64,000 nucleotides of DNA from Rhodanobacter sp. B04 (GCF_002001125.1 NZ_MUNV01000018.1:48240-112239), one strand, 5' to 3'. Counted from the first letter of the stretch, positions 19,511-28,882 are shown. The notes: generated by a model not told the origin, from the letters alone. A program made the numbers and translations.

Positions 19511-20355
19511 TATTTTTCGCTCCAGTACTTCTTGACGTCTCGCAGGTCCACGTCGTCAAACCTGTCCCGATGAAGAACGATACGAATTTTGCCTGTAATT
19601 TCTTTCTCCTTGGTCTTGGTGATCGCGGACAAGATAAGGAGATTGAGCAGATCGCGTGTAGGTAGTCCGATCCCGGAGAGGCCGCTGCCAACCAGCGGTA
19701 AATTAACCGGATGTCCTCCCGCCTCGATACGCGCACGGTCCCAGGCGGCTCCAAGAGCAGACCATAAGAGCGTTACATCGGAAGATGCTTTGCATGTATG
19801 CGGGTCTGAATGCGTAAGCGCGAACAGCAGATAGGCATCTTGATTTACGCTCACAAGGGCCGTTGTGCCTATCGCGTAAGCGAGAGTCTTGCCCGCCACC
19901 TTTGCCGTCGTAGTGGAATCGACACCTGCGAGCTCCTTGGTGACAAGTAGATCGAATGATTCGGGATGTCCTCCGAAGCAGCGCTTCAAGAAAACACCGT
20001 GGAGGCTTTTGTCAGAAACTGGCCTCCCAATCTCGCTGTCAAAGTGGTCATTGACGGAAATAAGCCGTAGGCCATCTTGTTCGAAGAGGTCCCCGAATAG
20101 GATTTCCAAGCACGTGTTTGAGTTTGGAATAGGCAGTGCAACCCGCGAGGGCTTCGAGATTCTTTCCAAACCACCCATTACTCCCAGAATGGCGATGATC
20201 GTCATGGGCAGAGCACCCTCAACTTTTACTGTTGGGAGCAGAAACGTGATCGTTTTCGTCGCGGTGAAAATCAAGCTATAAGTTGTAAATACACTGAGAG
20301 CCGCTTTGCGAGGCGACCTTTTGATCGCTCTCCATAGGTCTTTTAGCCACGTCAT
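19510..20355 (-). CDS. thsA: TM-macro effector, Thoeris ThsA (type II)
   Basis: The 281-residue protein has two N-terminal membrane segments (about residues 19-40 and 48-63) and then a macro domain (about 80-275). The macro part includes KTLAYAIGTTALVSV, YLLFALTHSD, LWSALGAAWD and the ligand-loop segment NLPLVGSGLSGIGLP. This architecture is that of type II Thoeris ThsA, unlike the SIR2-SLOG ThsA of type I. The known model is that the macro domain binds the TIR-made signal and the membrane part then damages the inner membrane. It lies directly upstream of thsB on the minus strand, 44 bases after the HEPN gene. I infer a complete system. Confidence 0.8.
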   Translation of the reverse strand: MTWLKDLWRAIKRSPRKAALSVFTTYSLIFTATKTITFLLPTVKVEGALPMTIIAILGVMGGLERISKPSRVALPIPNSNTCLEILFGDLFEQDGLRLISVNDHFDSEIGRPVSDKSLHGVFLKRCFGGHPESFDLLVTKELAGVDSTTTAKVAGKTLAYAIGTTALVSVNQDAYLLFALTHSDPHTCKASSDVTLLWSALGAAWDRARIEAGGHPVNLPLVGSGLSGIGLPTRDLLNLLILSAITKTKEKEITGKIRIVLHRDRFDDVDLRDVKKYWSEK

Positions 20356-20399
20356 ATGTCACCTGTGTGGTTATTCTTGAATGCGGTACGCGGCTGTTT

Positions 20400-20909
20400 C
20401 TACTTATAACCTGCCTGCTCCAGACGACGAATCAACAATGAGACGAACGCGAGGTGGTCTAGGCACGTGTCCACGTCGTCAATTTGATCAACTTCATGGC
20501 CGCGCGGATTCCTGATCGCGATAACTCCACCCGAAAACAGGAACCTGAAGCCACGTTGCTCGTCCTGCTCGCTTTGGTTGCTGAGCGGCGTTAGCTTTAA
20601 CGTCGGAGACGTCTCATTAAAAACTTCCATCATTAGTCTTTCGCCGGTTTTGTTGCTGTTGGCAAATTTCTGAACAACTTTGTCCAGGAACTTGAAAGCT
20701 TCAAAAGTCGACTCGGCGTAGTGCCCGTTGTCAAAGAAGGTGCGCACCTTCTTGGGCAATCCAGGGTGGATATTTCGCTTGTCAAAAGGATGAAGCTGCT
20801 GCTCTGACACAGCCTCTTTCACCTCATCCGGCTCGCCGCGCTCGGGATTATCCGAAAACTCTATGGCTAGCCGAACTATTGTCTCGAAGCGATCAAGAGA
20901 CTTTGCCAT
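20400..20909 (-). CDS. HEPN-family putative RNase (TIGR02391/Ymh-like)
   Basis: This 169-residue protein resembles the TIGR02391 (Hypoth_Ymh) family, placed in the HEPN superfamily. Family signals are FDNGHYAESTFEAFKFLDKV, GERLMMEVF and RGFRFLFSGGVIAIRNPRGH. The last holds an R133-x4-H138 pair, the classic HEPN RNase catalytic motif. HEPN proteins often act as abortive-infection or toxin RNases. It overlaps the upstream DUF5343 gene by 17 bases, so they are coupled. Cleavage activity is inferred from the motif only. Confidence 0.75.
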   Translation of the reverse strand: MAKSLDRFETIVRLAIEFSDNPERGEPDEVKEAVSEQQLHPFDKRNIHPGLPKKVRTFFDNGHYAESTFEAFKFLDKVVQKFANSNKTGERLMMEVFNETSPTLKLTPLSNQSEQDEQRGFRFLFSGGVIAIRNPRGHEVDQIDDVDTCLDHLAFVSLLIRRLEQAGYK

Positions 20910-21603
20910 TCAACAAATTCTCTCGAATGCTCTTAAAGATGTTGTCGTAGGTTTCCCTATCGCCACCCGCTGGCAGATTTATTTCTATGCGCACTGTGAG
21001 CGCCATGTCGCCAGAACCACTTCCGCCGGTCCCCGTGCCGGTCTCTCTGCTCGCAGGAGGCGACGTCCCGGTCGGAATGTTGGGCTTGGTCGTTGTGGAC
21101 TTCGCTGTCTGTTTTTTCGTAGCGACGGCGTCCGCTTTCTTTGTTTTTGCGGTAGCGGGCTTTGGTAGTTGCCCATCAAGTTTTCCCGCAATGGTTGCTA
21201 GCGTCTGGAACGTTGACGCCTGACGGCGACCAACGATGTCGCTGGTGTGATCTGTGTTGCGGAAGAACGAGATCAATTTATCTGGTGAGGCAGTCCAGGC
21301 ATCCGCCCCATGCAGCTCAAAAAGGTCTTTATATGCAGCCTGCACAATTTCCGCAAAGCCCGTCTGGAACTCGGACTCGACGTGCTGCACCAAGACGGAA
21401 GCGGCCTTCGCGTTCTTATTTCCCTCTACGTCAATAACGTCTAGGAATCGAAGGATATTGATGATGTAGGTTTCGTTGTTCGGAGCAATGCCAAGCTTCT
21501 TTAGGATTTCCGCATTTACTTTGGGCGGGAAGGATTTGCGAAGCTGAGCGATAACAGAAATTACGCCATTTGCGCCGGATGTGTACGGATGCTTGTCGGT
21601 CAT
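20893..21603 (-). CDS. DUF5343 family protein
   Basis: The 236-residue protein starts with the DUF5343 domain (PYTSGANGVISVIAQLRKSF, KKLGIAPNNETYIINILRFL), a winged-helix-like fold of unknown function often seen in defence islands. A Lys/Thr/Pro/Gly-rich linker (about residues 150-200) joins a short C-terminal segment (MALTVRIEINLPAGG). It is the first gene of the inverted four-gene block and overlaps the HEPN gene. Partner, sensor or antitoxin roles for the HEPN protein are all possible. Confidence 0.75.
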   Translation of the reverse strand: MTDKHPYTSGANGVISVIAQLRKSFPPKVNAEILKKLGIAPNNETYIINILRFLDVIDVEGNKNAKAASVLVQHVESEFQTGFAEIVQAAYKDLFELHGADAWTASPDKLISFFRNTDHTSDIVGRRQASTFQTLATIAGKLDGQLPKPATAKTKKADAVATKKQTAKSTTTKPNIPTGTSPPASRETGTGTGGSGSGDMALTVRIEINLPAGGDRETYDNIFKSIRENLLNGKVS

Positions 21604-21751
21604 GTGATCCCCCTGTCAGGTCCTTGACTAAGTTGAGTCTACGACAACAGGAGGCAAGGGTTGTGCCATCCAATGGTTTGTGCCGGGTGGTCAACACGTG
21701 GAGAGGCACAAGTTTGATCGCTGCTAGGCTCAACGTGGCCTATCGCAAAAC

Positions 21752-21772
21752 CGTACACCAGTCGTACACAGC
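21752..21772. repeat. CGTACAC repeat pair, candidate integrase arm sites (right end)
   Basis: CGTACACCAGT (21752-21762) and CGTACACAGC (21763-21772) are close matches to the CGTACACAGAC pair at the left end. They lie 68 bases inside the right attachment repeat, in a gene-free stretch (21604-21839). Function as integrase arm sites is inferred. Confidence 0.5.
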
Positions 21773-21796
21773 AAAAAATTGGTTTGTTCCGACGCA

Positions 21797-21831
21797 AGAA
21801 AAAAGGGCCACGCTTTTCGGCGTAGCCCTTT
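21797..21831 (-). terminator. element-borne terminator of the restored tRNA-Ser gene
   Basis: A 12-bp stem with one mismatch (21802-21813 with 21820-21831) is followed on the minus strand by a run of T. It lies 9 bases after the tRNA 3' end. The element thus supplies its own terminator in place of the one displaced to 11892-11936. Confidence 0.8.
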
Positions 21832-21839
21832 GATTTCAT

Positions 21840-21929
<90 letters not shown>

Positions 21930-22040
21930 AGTGGGTTGCATGGTGGTTCATGCGAGCCGGGAATGATACGCGAGGCGACTTGCCGTGACAACCAGCAGTA
22001 GTTCCGGCATGCTGCGACAGCTCGTCTTATCAGAAAACCC

Positions 22041-22742
22041 ATGATCGAATTCGGACACGGAACGCATGTCGGCCTGCGCCGCACGCGCAATGAAGATACG
22101 TATTACGCCGATGCTTCGCTCGGCCTGTTTCTGGTGGCCGACGGCATGGGAGGGCATCAGCATGGCGAAGTGGCGTCCGCGCTGGTGCGCGATGCCATGG
22201 TCGATCTGGTCAGTCGCGGGCACAGTCTGATCGAGGCCGTGCATGGGGCGGCCAAGCGGCTCGAAGCACATGCGCGTCCCAGTTTCGACCTGTTGCCGAT
22301 GGGTACCACGATCGCAGCCTTGCGTCTGACTGTTGATGGTTATGAAGTAGCCTGGGTCGGCGACAGCCGCATTTACTTGTGGAAGCGCGAACTGCGGCAG
22401 ATCAGCCATGACCATTCACTGGTGCAGGCGTTGGTCGAGGCGGGCAGGCTCGATCCGTCACAGGCATCGCAGCATCCACAACGCAGCGTGCTTACCCAGG
22501 CGCTGGGCGTGACGGCAGCCGAGCAGCTGCATGTTGGCATGGCACGCGGCCAGCTCGAGCCCGGCATGGCTTTCCTGCTGTGCAGCGACGGCCTCACCGA
22601 AAGCGTGAGCGATACCTCGATCGCGGGAACCGTCGCGCGCACCGACCTGGCTTCACAGGAATGTGTCGATCAGTTGCTGCTCAGCGCGCTTGATGGCGGT
22701 GGCGACGACAACATTACCGTGATCATCGTACGCGCCAGCTGA
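22041..22742 (+). CDS. PP2C-family serine/threonine protein phosphatase
   Basis: The 233-residue protein is a bacterial Stp1-like PP2C phosphatase that dephosphorylates Ser/Thr residues with two metal ions. Motifs: TRNEDTYYAD, VADGMGGHQHGEVAS, VGDSRIYLW, CSDGLTESVSD and GGGDDNITVIIV, which supply the metal-binding Asp residues. It has no membrane segment. No kinase gene is adjacent, so its target is unknown. It starts 111 bases after the tRNA-Ser gene on the opposite strand. Confidence 0.92.
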   Translation: MIEFGHGTHVGLRRTRNEDTYYADASLGLFLVADGMGGHQHGEVASALVRDAMVDLVSRGHSLIEAVHGAAKRLEAHARPSFDLLPMGTTIAALRLTVDGYEVAWVGDSRIYLWKRELRQISHDHSLVQALVEAGRLDPSQASQHPQRSVLTQALGVTAAEQLHVGMARGQLEPGMAFLLCSDGLTESVSDTSIAGTVARTDLASQECVDQLLLSALDGGGDDNITVIIVRAS

Positions 22743-22760
22743 CGCTGCAGCAGCGGTAGA

Positions 22761-22795
22761 AAAGACAAGGGCCGCGTACGCGGCCCTTGTCTTTT
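22761..22795. terminator. bidirectional terminator between the phosphatase and fadL
   Basis: A perfect 16-bp stem (22761-22776 with 22779-22794) with a 2-nt centre has A-rich and T-rich flanks. It serves the convergent genes on either side. Confidence 0.88.
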
Positions 22796-22810
22796 CAGGC
22801 ATGCCATCGC

Positions 22811-24199
22811 TCAGAAGCGATAGGTACCCGTCAGGCTGACCACGTCGCCGTGATCGTTGAACTTGCCATTCATGGTGCCGGCGCCCAGACCTACCTGGTT
22901 GGTCTGGCTCACTGACGTATCGCCGACGAACTGATGCTGATAGCCCAGATCGACGGTCATGTGATCAGTAGCCTGGTAGCCGACGCCAAAGCCGAGCAAA
23001 CGGCGTGAGCCGTCCGGAATGCGCGGGTCGCGGCTGATGATGTTGGTCGGGGTTTCGTCATAGCCGACGCCGGCGCGCAGCGTCCACTGGTCGTTCAGTT
23101 TGTAATCGCCGCCGACCGCGTACATCAGGCTGTTGCTGTACTTCTGCGGCAGGTTGACGAGCGTCTGGCCGTTCGAAGTGAGCACCAGGCTCTGGAAGCT
23201 GGACCACTGCGTCCATTTCATGGTGGCGGCCATGCTCAGGCGGTCGCTGAACACGTGCAGCCAGTCGATGCTGGCGAACGCCGGCGTATTGAGATTGGCA
23301 CTGGCAGCAGCCCCATTCGGATTCAGCACAGGCAGGTTGGCGTTCGGGAATACCGTTGGAGCCAACGCGATCAGCTGTTTGCCGGCATCGCTGCCATACA
23401 GTGCGTAGTGGCCGCCCAGTGTCTGGTTGACCCGCGAGTGATAGCTCAGGCCAATGGAGTCTTGTTGGGTCGGTTTGAACTCGGCGCCCAGGAAGTAGCC
23501 GAATGCAAAACTCTTTTTGACCGTCACGTTCAGTTGCACATCACCGCTCTGTGGCGCGCCGAGAATCGGTGCGCCGAACAGCGCAGCCGCCGAGCCGTAC
23601 GGGTCGAGCATGGTGTTGAGCTGTGCCTTGGTGCGCTGCCCCAGAATGCCTGCACCAAGGGAGAACTGATCGTTGACCTTGAATCCGGCCGAGAAGCTCA
23701 GGGCGACCGATTCCAGGCTGGTCTTGGAGCCGAAATAGCGTCCCTGCCAAGTCGGGTTGTACTCGCTGGCCAGCCCGAACGGTACGGTGAGACTGCCGCC
23801 AAGGGTCAGGCGGTCGTTGACCGGCGCGGCAAAGGCCATGTTCGGGAACGGCACGAACTTGCCGAAGCCGTTCGGGTTGTTGCCGGTGGTCGGGTTGCCC
23901 TGCTCGTCGCGGAACGAGCCGCTGAACTGAGAACTCGGACGGATGCCGGTACCTGTGACCTGGAGCACCGGACCCGTGAAGAAAGCCATTGCGGCCGGGT
24001 TGTTGAATACGGCCGTGGGATCGTTGGCAAACAGCGAGCCGCCAGCATTGGCGCGCGCCCAACCTGCGGCATTGTCGGTCGGGAGCTGGAATGCGCCTGC
24101 TTCGGCGCGAAGGGGATGCATCAAGGCGACCGCTACGGCCAGGGCTAGGCTGGCCTGGGTGCCGAGACGTGCAAAACGCTGCAAAGTATGACGGTTCAC
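22811..24199 (-). CDS. fadL: FadL/OmpP1 family outer-membrane long-chain fatty acid transporter
   Basis: This 462-residue beta-barrel protein imports long-chain fatty acids or other hydrophobic compounds. A signal peptide ends near AEAGAFQLPT. The FadL signature ANAGGSLFANDPTAVFNNPA follows, and the C-terminus ends in aromatic Phe (SLTGTYRF), typical of outer-membrane barrels. The start is GTG at 24199 with AGGAG seven bases upstream. A TetR-family regulator lies just upstream in the same direction. Fatty acid as ligand is inferred from the family. Confidence 0.9.
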   Translation of the reverse strand: MNRHTLQRFARLGTQASLALAVAVALMHPLRAEAGAFQLPTDNAAGWARANAGGSLFANDPTAVFNNPAAMAFFTGPVLQVTGTGIRPSSQFSGSFRDEQGNPTTGNNPNGFGKFVPFPNMAFAAPVNDRLTLGGSLTVPFGLASEYNPTWQGRYFGSKTSLESVALSFSAGFKVNDQFSLGAGILGQRTKAQLNTMLDPYGSAAALFGAPILGAPQSGDVQLNVTVKKSFAFGYFLGAEFKPTQQDSIGLSYHSRVNQTLGGHYALYGSDAGKQLIALAPTVFPNANLPVLNPNGAAASANLNTPAFASIDWLHVFSDRLSMAATMKWTQWSSFQSLVLTSNGQTLVNLPQKYSNSLMYAVGGDYKLNDQWTLRAGVGYDETPTNIISRDPRIPDGSRRLLGFGVGYQATDHMTVDLGYQHQFVGDTSVSQTNQVGLGAGTMNGKFNDHGDVVSLTGTYRF

Positions 24200-24329
24200 G
24201 ATAGTTCTCCTGTGATGGCAGTCTGGGGTGGGTGCCCACAGAATGTTGTTTTCTCGGTTGCGGACTGATGCAGCTGGGGCAGTCGTCGGCTAAGCCGACA
24301 GTGGTGTTGGCTGGTGTTTGTTTTCTTCT

Positions 24330-25169
24330 TCAGGGGGCCAGCCTCCCTTCCTTGATCCATTGTTGGCCGCCTAGCGGTCCATGGGCTTCATCATGAGGAA
24401 CGACGACAGGTTCATCGTTGATGACCGCAGTGCGGCGATCCAGCTGCTGCACCTGGTCAATCAGTCGAATCTGCTCCGGGCTGCCGAAAGGGGCGGTGAG
24501 TATGGGGGATATCAGCGAGATCAGTCGCGCCAGCAGTTCGGCGTCGTTGATGGTTTCGCCCTTGCTGATGCTCGCAATCAGTTCCTGCATGTCCTCGCCG
24601 GCAAGCATGCCGGAGAGTGCCTTAAGCGCGAAATGCAGGCGCAGGCCGAGTTCATGGCGCGGCAACGCCGGCAGGGCGCGCGAGAACGCCTCGAAGAAAC
24701 GCCCGGAGATCGAACGGTAATGCTCTTGCAGGTAGCCGCGGATGAACGGCGAAGGATCGCTGTAGACCCTGCCGAGCAGGCGCATGAAGGCAGGTCCCGA
24801 CGCGCTGCCGTGACTGAGCCGGAAGGCCGGAACGAACAGCATGCCAAGCACCGTCGTTACATCCAGTCCTTCGGGGTTCTGCTGTTCGCAGGCACTGAGC
24901 AGTTGCAGGCGCTCGCGATTGAGGCGATCCAGGCGTTGCGACAGCAGCTCCTGCACCAGCGCTTCCTTGCTGCCGAAGTGATAGTTCACGGCGGCAAGAT
25001 TGGCGCCGGCACGTGCCGTGATCTGGCGCAGCGACATGGCCTCGTAGCCGCCCTCGATAAACAGCCACTCGGTGGCCTCGAGCAGTCGTTTGCGGGTATC
25101 GCTGTGGCCGTGGCGCTGGGTTGTGCTCAAGTCCTGGTCCTGTGCGGGCGTCGCGAATGATGCTGGCAT
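24330..25169 (-). CDS. TetR-family transcriptional regulator, probably of fatty-acid genes
   Basis: The 279-residue protein has an N-terminal TetR helix-turn-helix (MSLRQITARAGANLAAVNYH then FGSKEALVQELL) and a large ligand-binding domain. The size and sequence style resemble PsrA-like regulators of beta-oxidation. It sits 130 bases upstream of fadL on the same strand, so it may control that transporter and the distant fadB (35009-37075). The ATG at 25169 is the first with a TetR-like N-terminus; a longer frame exists but lacks support. Confidence 0.82.
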   Translation of the reverse strand: MPASFATPAQDQDLSTTQRHGHSDTRKRLLEATEWLFIEGGYEAMSLRQITARAGANLAAVNYHFGSKEALVQELLSQRLDRLNRERLQLLSACEQQNPEGLDVTTVLGMLFVPAFRLSHGSASGPAFMRLLGRVYSDPSPFIRGYLQEHYRSISGRFFEAFSRALPALPRHELGLRLHFALKALSGMLAGEDMQELIASISKGETINDAELLARLISLISPILTAPFGSPEQIRLIDQVQQLDRRTAVINDEPVVVPHDEAHGPLGGQQWIKEGRLAP

Positions 25170-25356
25170 CTGCTTCAAATCATGGATTGAAACGGATGTA
25201 TGAACGCTACCGATGGCATCACGATGGGGCAAGCTGCAGCGCACGATCGACTGGGCAGGCGCTGTGCAGCGCAAGCAGGGCGGGGTGAATGAGCTGCTGG
25301 TTCCTTGCGTCGCAAGGAAATGCGACAGGCTTTGTGGAGATTCCAATAAAGCGCAT

Positions 25357-25394
25357 GCAACAAAAAGGCCGGGGCATTCCGGCCTTTTTGTTGC
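25357..25394. terminator. terminator of ppsA
   Basis: A perfect 16-bp stem (25357-25372 with 25379-25394) has a 6-nt loop and runs of A and T. It lies 41 bases after the ppsA stop on the minus strand. The rest of the gap to the regulator (25170-25434) shows nothing else. Confidence 0.9.
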
Positions 25395-25434
25395 ACTGCG
25401 ATGACAAATTTCCTTGCGAAAGCGGTCCGGTGGA

Positions 25435-27807
25435 TCAGCCAGCCTTCTTCTTTGCCAGCCGCAGCCACGTATCTACGACGGTATCCGGGTTGAGCGACAC
25501 CGATTCGATACCCTGATCCATCAGCCACTCGGCCAGATCGGGGTGGTCGCTCGGGCCTTGGCCGCAGATGCCGACGTATTTGCCCCTGGCCTTCGCCGTC
25601 TGGATCGCCATCGCCAGCAGTTTCTTCACCGCCGGGTCGCGTTCGTCAAACAGGCTGGCGACGATGCTGGAGTCGCGGTCGAGGCCGAGGGTGAGCTGGG
25701 TGAGATCGTTGGAGCCGATCGAGAAGCCGTCGAAGATGTCGAGGAACTCGTCGGCGAGCAGGGCGTTCGAGGGCACCTCGCACATCATGATGATCTTGAG
25801 CTCGTGCTCGCCCTGCTTGAGGCCGTTCTTTGCCAGTACCTCGATGACTTTGCGGCCTTCGCCCAGCGTACGCACGAACGGGATCATCACCCACACGTTG
25901 TCGAGGCCCATCACTTCGCGCACGCGCTTGACCGCCTTGCATTCCAGCCCGAACGCCTCCGCGAAACTCGGGTCGACGTAGCGGCTAGCACCACGGAAAC
26001 CGATCATCGGGTTTTCTTCGTGCGGCTCATAACGCGAGCCGCCGATCAGTCCGGCGTATTCGTTCGACTTGAAGTCCGACATGCGCACGATCACCGGCTT
26101 CGGGTACACCGAGGCGGCGATGGTGGCGATGCCTTCGGCCAGACGATCGACGTAGAAGCTCACCGGATCGGCATAGCCGGCGATGCGCTCATCGATCTTC
26201 GCCTTGGTCTCGGCGTCCTGCTTGGCATATTCCAGCAACGCCTTCGGATGCACGCCGATATGGCTGGCGATGATCATTTCCAGGCGGGCCAGGCCGATGC
26301 CGGCATTCGGCAGCATGCCGAAGTCGAACGCGCGCTCCGGATTGGCCACGTTCATCATGATCTTCAGCGGCGCTTCGGGCATCGCGCCGAGGTCGGCGGT
26401 GATGCGCTCGAACTTAAGGATGCCTTCGTAGATCGTGCCGGTGTCGCCCTCGGCGCAGGACACGGTGACGTCGGCACCGTCCGGGATCAGTTCCAGTGCA
26501 TTACCGGTACCGACCACCGCCGGCACGCCCAGTTCACGCGCGATGATCGCTGCGTGGCAGGTGCGTCCGCCGCGGTTGGTGACGATTGCGGCGGCACGCT
26601 TCATCACCGGCTCCCAGTCGGGATCGGTCATGTCGGCGATCAACACGTCGCCCGGCTGCACCTTGTTCATGTCGGCCAGCGAGCGGATCACGCGTGCCTT
26701 GCCGGCGCCGATCTTCTGGCCGATCGAACGACCTTCAGCCAGCACCTTGCCCTTCTCGCTGAGGTGGAAGCGCTCAAGCTGGGTCGTGTGCGCGCGCGAC
26801 TTCACCGTCTCCGGGCGCGCCTGCACGATATACAGCTTGCCGGTGTTGCCGTCCTTCGCCCACTCGATGTCCATCGGGCGGCCGTAATGCTTCTCGATGA
26901 TCAACGATTGGCGCGCCAGTTCCTGCACGTCCTCATCGTTGATGCAGAACTTGTTGCGCAGTCCGGTCGGGGTGTCCTCGGTCTTCACGCGCTCGCCGGG
27001 GGCACTCGAATAGACCATGCGCAGCTGCTTGGCGCCGAGATTGCGGCGCAGCACGGCGGGCTTGCCGGCGTTCAAGGTGGGCTTGAATACGTAGAACTCG
27101 TCCGGATTGACCGCGCCCTGCACGACCATTTCGCCGAGGCCATACGAGCCGGTGACAAACACCACGTCGCGGAAGCCGGACTCGGTGTCCAGCGTGAACA
27201 GCACGCCGGAGGCGCCCACGTCCGAGCGCACCATCAACTGCACGCCGGCGGACAGGAACACGTCCTCGTGCTTGAAGCCCTGGTGCACGCGGTAGGCAAT
27301 CGCGCGATCGTTGTACAGCGAGGCGAAGACTTCCTTCACCTTGTGCAGCACGTCGTCGATGCCGACCACGTTGAGGAAGGTTTCCTGCTGGCCGGCGAAC
27401 GAGGCGTCGGGCAGATCCTCGGCGGTGGCGGAGGAGCGCACGGCGACGGCGATATCGTCGGCGCCGGCGTCCTTGCACAGCTTGGTGTAAGCAGTGCGGA
27501 TCGCCTGCTCGAGTTCGGCGGGCAGGGCGGTGTCGACGATCCAGCCGCGGATCTCCTTGCCTGCCGCTACCAGGGTGTCGACGTCGTCGACGTCGAGCGA
27601 GGCAAGGCGCTCCTGGATGCGCTTGGCCAGCCCGCTCTTTTCCAGATACTGCTGGAACGCGTCGGCGGTGGTGGCAAAGCCGCCCGGCACGGAGACACCA
27701 AGCTTGGCCAGGTTGCCGATCATTTCGCCGAGTGAGGCGTTCTTGCCGCCGACCTTGCCCAGGTCAGTCATGCGCAGTTGGTCGAGCCAAAGCACCAGAT
27801 CGTTCAA
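25435..27807 (-). CDS. ppsA: phosphoenolpyruvate synthase
   Basis: PpsA converts pyruvate and ATP to phosphoenolpyruvate, AMP and phosphate for gluconeogenesis. The 790-residue length is that of the family. It has the N-terminal pyruvate phosphate dikinase ATP-binding domain ([11 protein letters not shown]), the swivelling domain with catalytic His in [15 protein letters not shown], and the C-terminal PEP/pyruvate-binding barrel ([11 protein letters not shown]). The start is TTG at 27807, with GAGGAGA six bases upstream and family residues [10 protein letters not shown] following. ppsR is divergent and shares the 232-base intergenic region. Confidence 0.96.
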   Translation of the reverse strand: MNDLVLWLDQLRMTDLGKVGGKNASLGEMIGNLAKLGVSVPGGFATTADAFQQYLEKSGLAKRIQERLASLDVDDVDTLVAAGKEIRGWIVDTALPAELEQAIRTAYTKLCKDAGADDIAVAVRSSATAEDLPDASFAGQQETFLNVVGIDDVLHKVKEVFASLYNDRAIAYRVHQGFKHEDVFLSAGVQLMVRSDVGASGVLFTLDTESGFRDVVFVTGSYGLGEMVVQGAVNPDEFYVFKPTLNAGKPAVLRRNLGAKQLRMVYSSAPGERVKTEDTPTGLRNKFCINDEDVQELARQSLIIEKHYGRPMDIEWAKDGNTGKLYIVQARPETVKSRAHTTQLERFHLSEKGKVLAEGRSIGQKIGAGKARVIRSLADMNKVQPGDVLIADMTDPDWEPVMKRAAAIVTNRGGRTCHAAIIARELGVPAVVGTGNALELIPDGADVTVSCAEGDTGTIYEGILKFERITADLGAMPEAPLKIMMNVANPERAFDFGMLPNAGIGLARLEMIIASHIGVHPKALLEYAKQDAETKAKIDERIAGYADPVSFYVDRLAEGIATIAASVYPKPVIVRMSDFKSNEYAGLIGGSRYEPHEENPMIGFRGASRYVDPSFAEAFGLECKAVKRVREVMGLDNVWVMIPFVRTLGEGRKVIEVLAKNGLKQGEHELKIIMMCEVPSNALLADEFLDIFDGFSIGSNDLTQLTLGLDRDSSIVASLFDERDPAVKKLLAMAIQTAKARGKYVGICGQGPSDHPDLAEWLMDQGIESVSLNPDTVVDTWLRLAKKKAG

Positions 27808-28039
27808 GGGTGTCTCCTCAAAGAGCTTTCGATGGATAACGGTATGGATGCGGCAGGCAGACCGGAAGCGGGCTGCAAAGGACTGGTATTGTCCGCTGCC
27901 GATGATGCACAGCACAAGAAGACCATTGCCACGGGATGTGATTCCAACGGCATACCAGTCAGCCGGCAGTCAATCGGCGACAGCGTTTGGTGCTTGGGTT
28001 ATGGTGCGGATGAGCGCATTCCAGCAACCAGGTCCCTGT

Positions 28040-28855
28040 ATGCATCGAACGGTCTTCTTCATTTCCGACTCTACTGGTATTACCGCGGAGACGATCGGCA
28101 ACAGCATCCTGGCGCAGTTCGAGGGCGTGCAGTTCGACAAGCATCGCCTGCCGTTCACCGACGACGTGCAGAAGGCGGAGGCGGCCGCGCTGCGCATCAA
28201 GACCAATTACGCGCAAAGCGGGCAGCGCCCGATCGTGGTCAACACCATGGCCGAACGTGCACTGTGCGACATCGTTGCCACCAGCGGCGCGTTGATGCTG
28301 GATGTGTTTGCGCCGTTCATAGGGCCGCTGGAGGATGAACTGGCGACCAAGCGTTCGGGTGCGGTCAACCGCTCGCACGGCCTGGTCGACTTCGACAAGT
28401 ACGAGGCGCGCATCAACGCGACCAACTACGCGCTTTCCCATGACGATGGCATCGACGTGGATTATTCGCAGGCCGACCTGATCCTGGTCGGCGTGTCGCG
28501 TTCGGGCAAGACGCCGACCTGCCTCTACATGGCCTTGCATTACGGCGTCAGCGCCGCCAACTACCCGCTGACCGACGAGGACCTGGAGAAACTCGAACTG
28601 CCTGCGCGCCTGCGTCCGTATCGCGACCGCTTGTATGGCCTGACCATCGAGCCGCAGAGGCTGGCGCAGATTCGCGAGCAGCGCCGCGCCGGCAGCCGCT
28701 ACGCCACCTTGAAGCAGTGTCGCTGGGAGCTGGAGCAGGCCGACCGGCTGATGCGTCAGGCCGGCATTCCCAGCCTCAACACTACGCATGTGTCGATCGA
28801 GGAGATCGCCAGCAAGATCTTCGACCGCTTCGGGATCGAGCGAACCATGTTCTGA
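28040..28855 (+). CDS. ppsR: PEP synthase regulatory kinase/pyrophosphorylase
   Basis: PpsR (DUF299 family) inactivates PEP synthase by ADP-dependent phosphorylation of an active-site Thr and reverses it with phosphate. The 271-residue protein begins MHRTVFFISDSTGITAETIG and has the P-loop VGVSRSGKTPTCLY. It is divergent from its target ppsA, the usual arrangement. The ATG at 28040 starts the conserved N-terminus; upstream frame sequence belongs to the intergenic region and antisense ppsA. Confidence 0.95.
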   Translation: MHRTVFFISDSTGITAETIGNSILAQFEGVQFDKHRLPFTDDVQKAEAAALRIKTNYAQSGQRPIVVNTMAERALCDIVATSGALMLDVFAPFIGPLEDELATKRSGAVNRSHGLVDFDKYEARINATNYALSHDDGIDVDYSQADLILVGVSRSGKTPTCLYMALHYGVSAANYPLTDEDLEKLELPARLRPYRDRLYGLTIEPQRLAQIREQRRAGSRYATLKQCRWELEQADRLMRQAGIPSLNTTHVSIEEIASKIFDRFGIERTMF

Positions 28856-28882
28856 TTGACCACTGGAGTTGCCGCACCTGTC

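Noticed and set aside
25414..27735. 773-codon open frame opposite ppsA
   Set aside because: It is a mirror frame of a certain gene caused by high GC; the His/Arg-rich translation resembles no protein.
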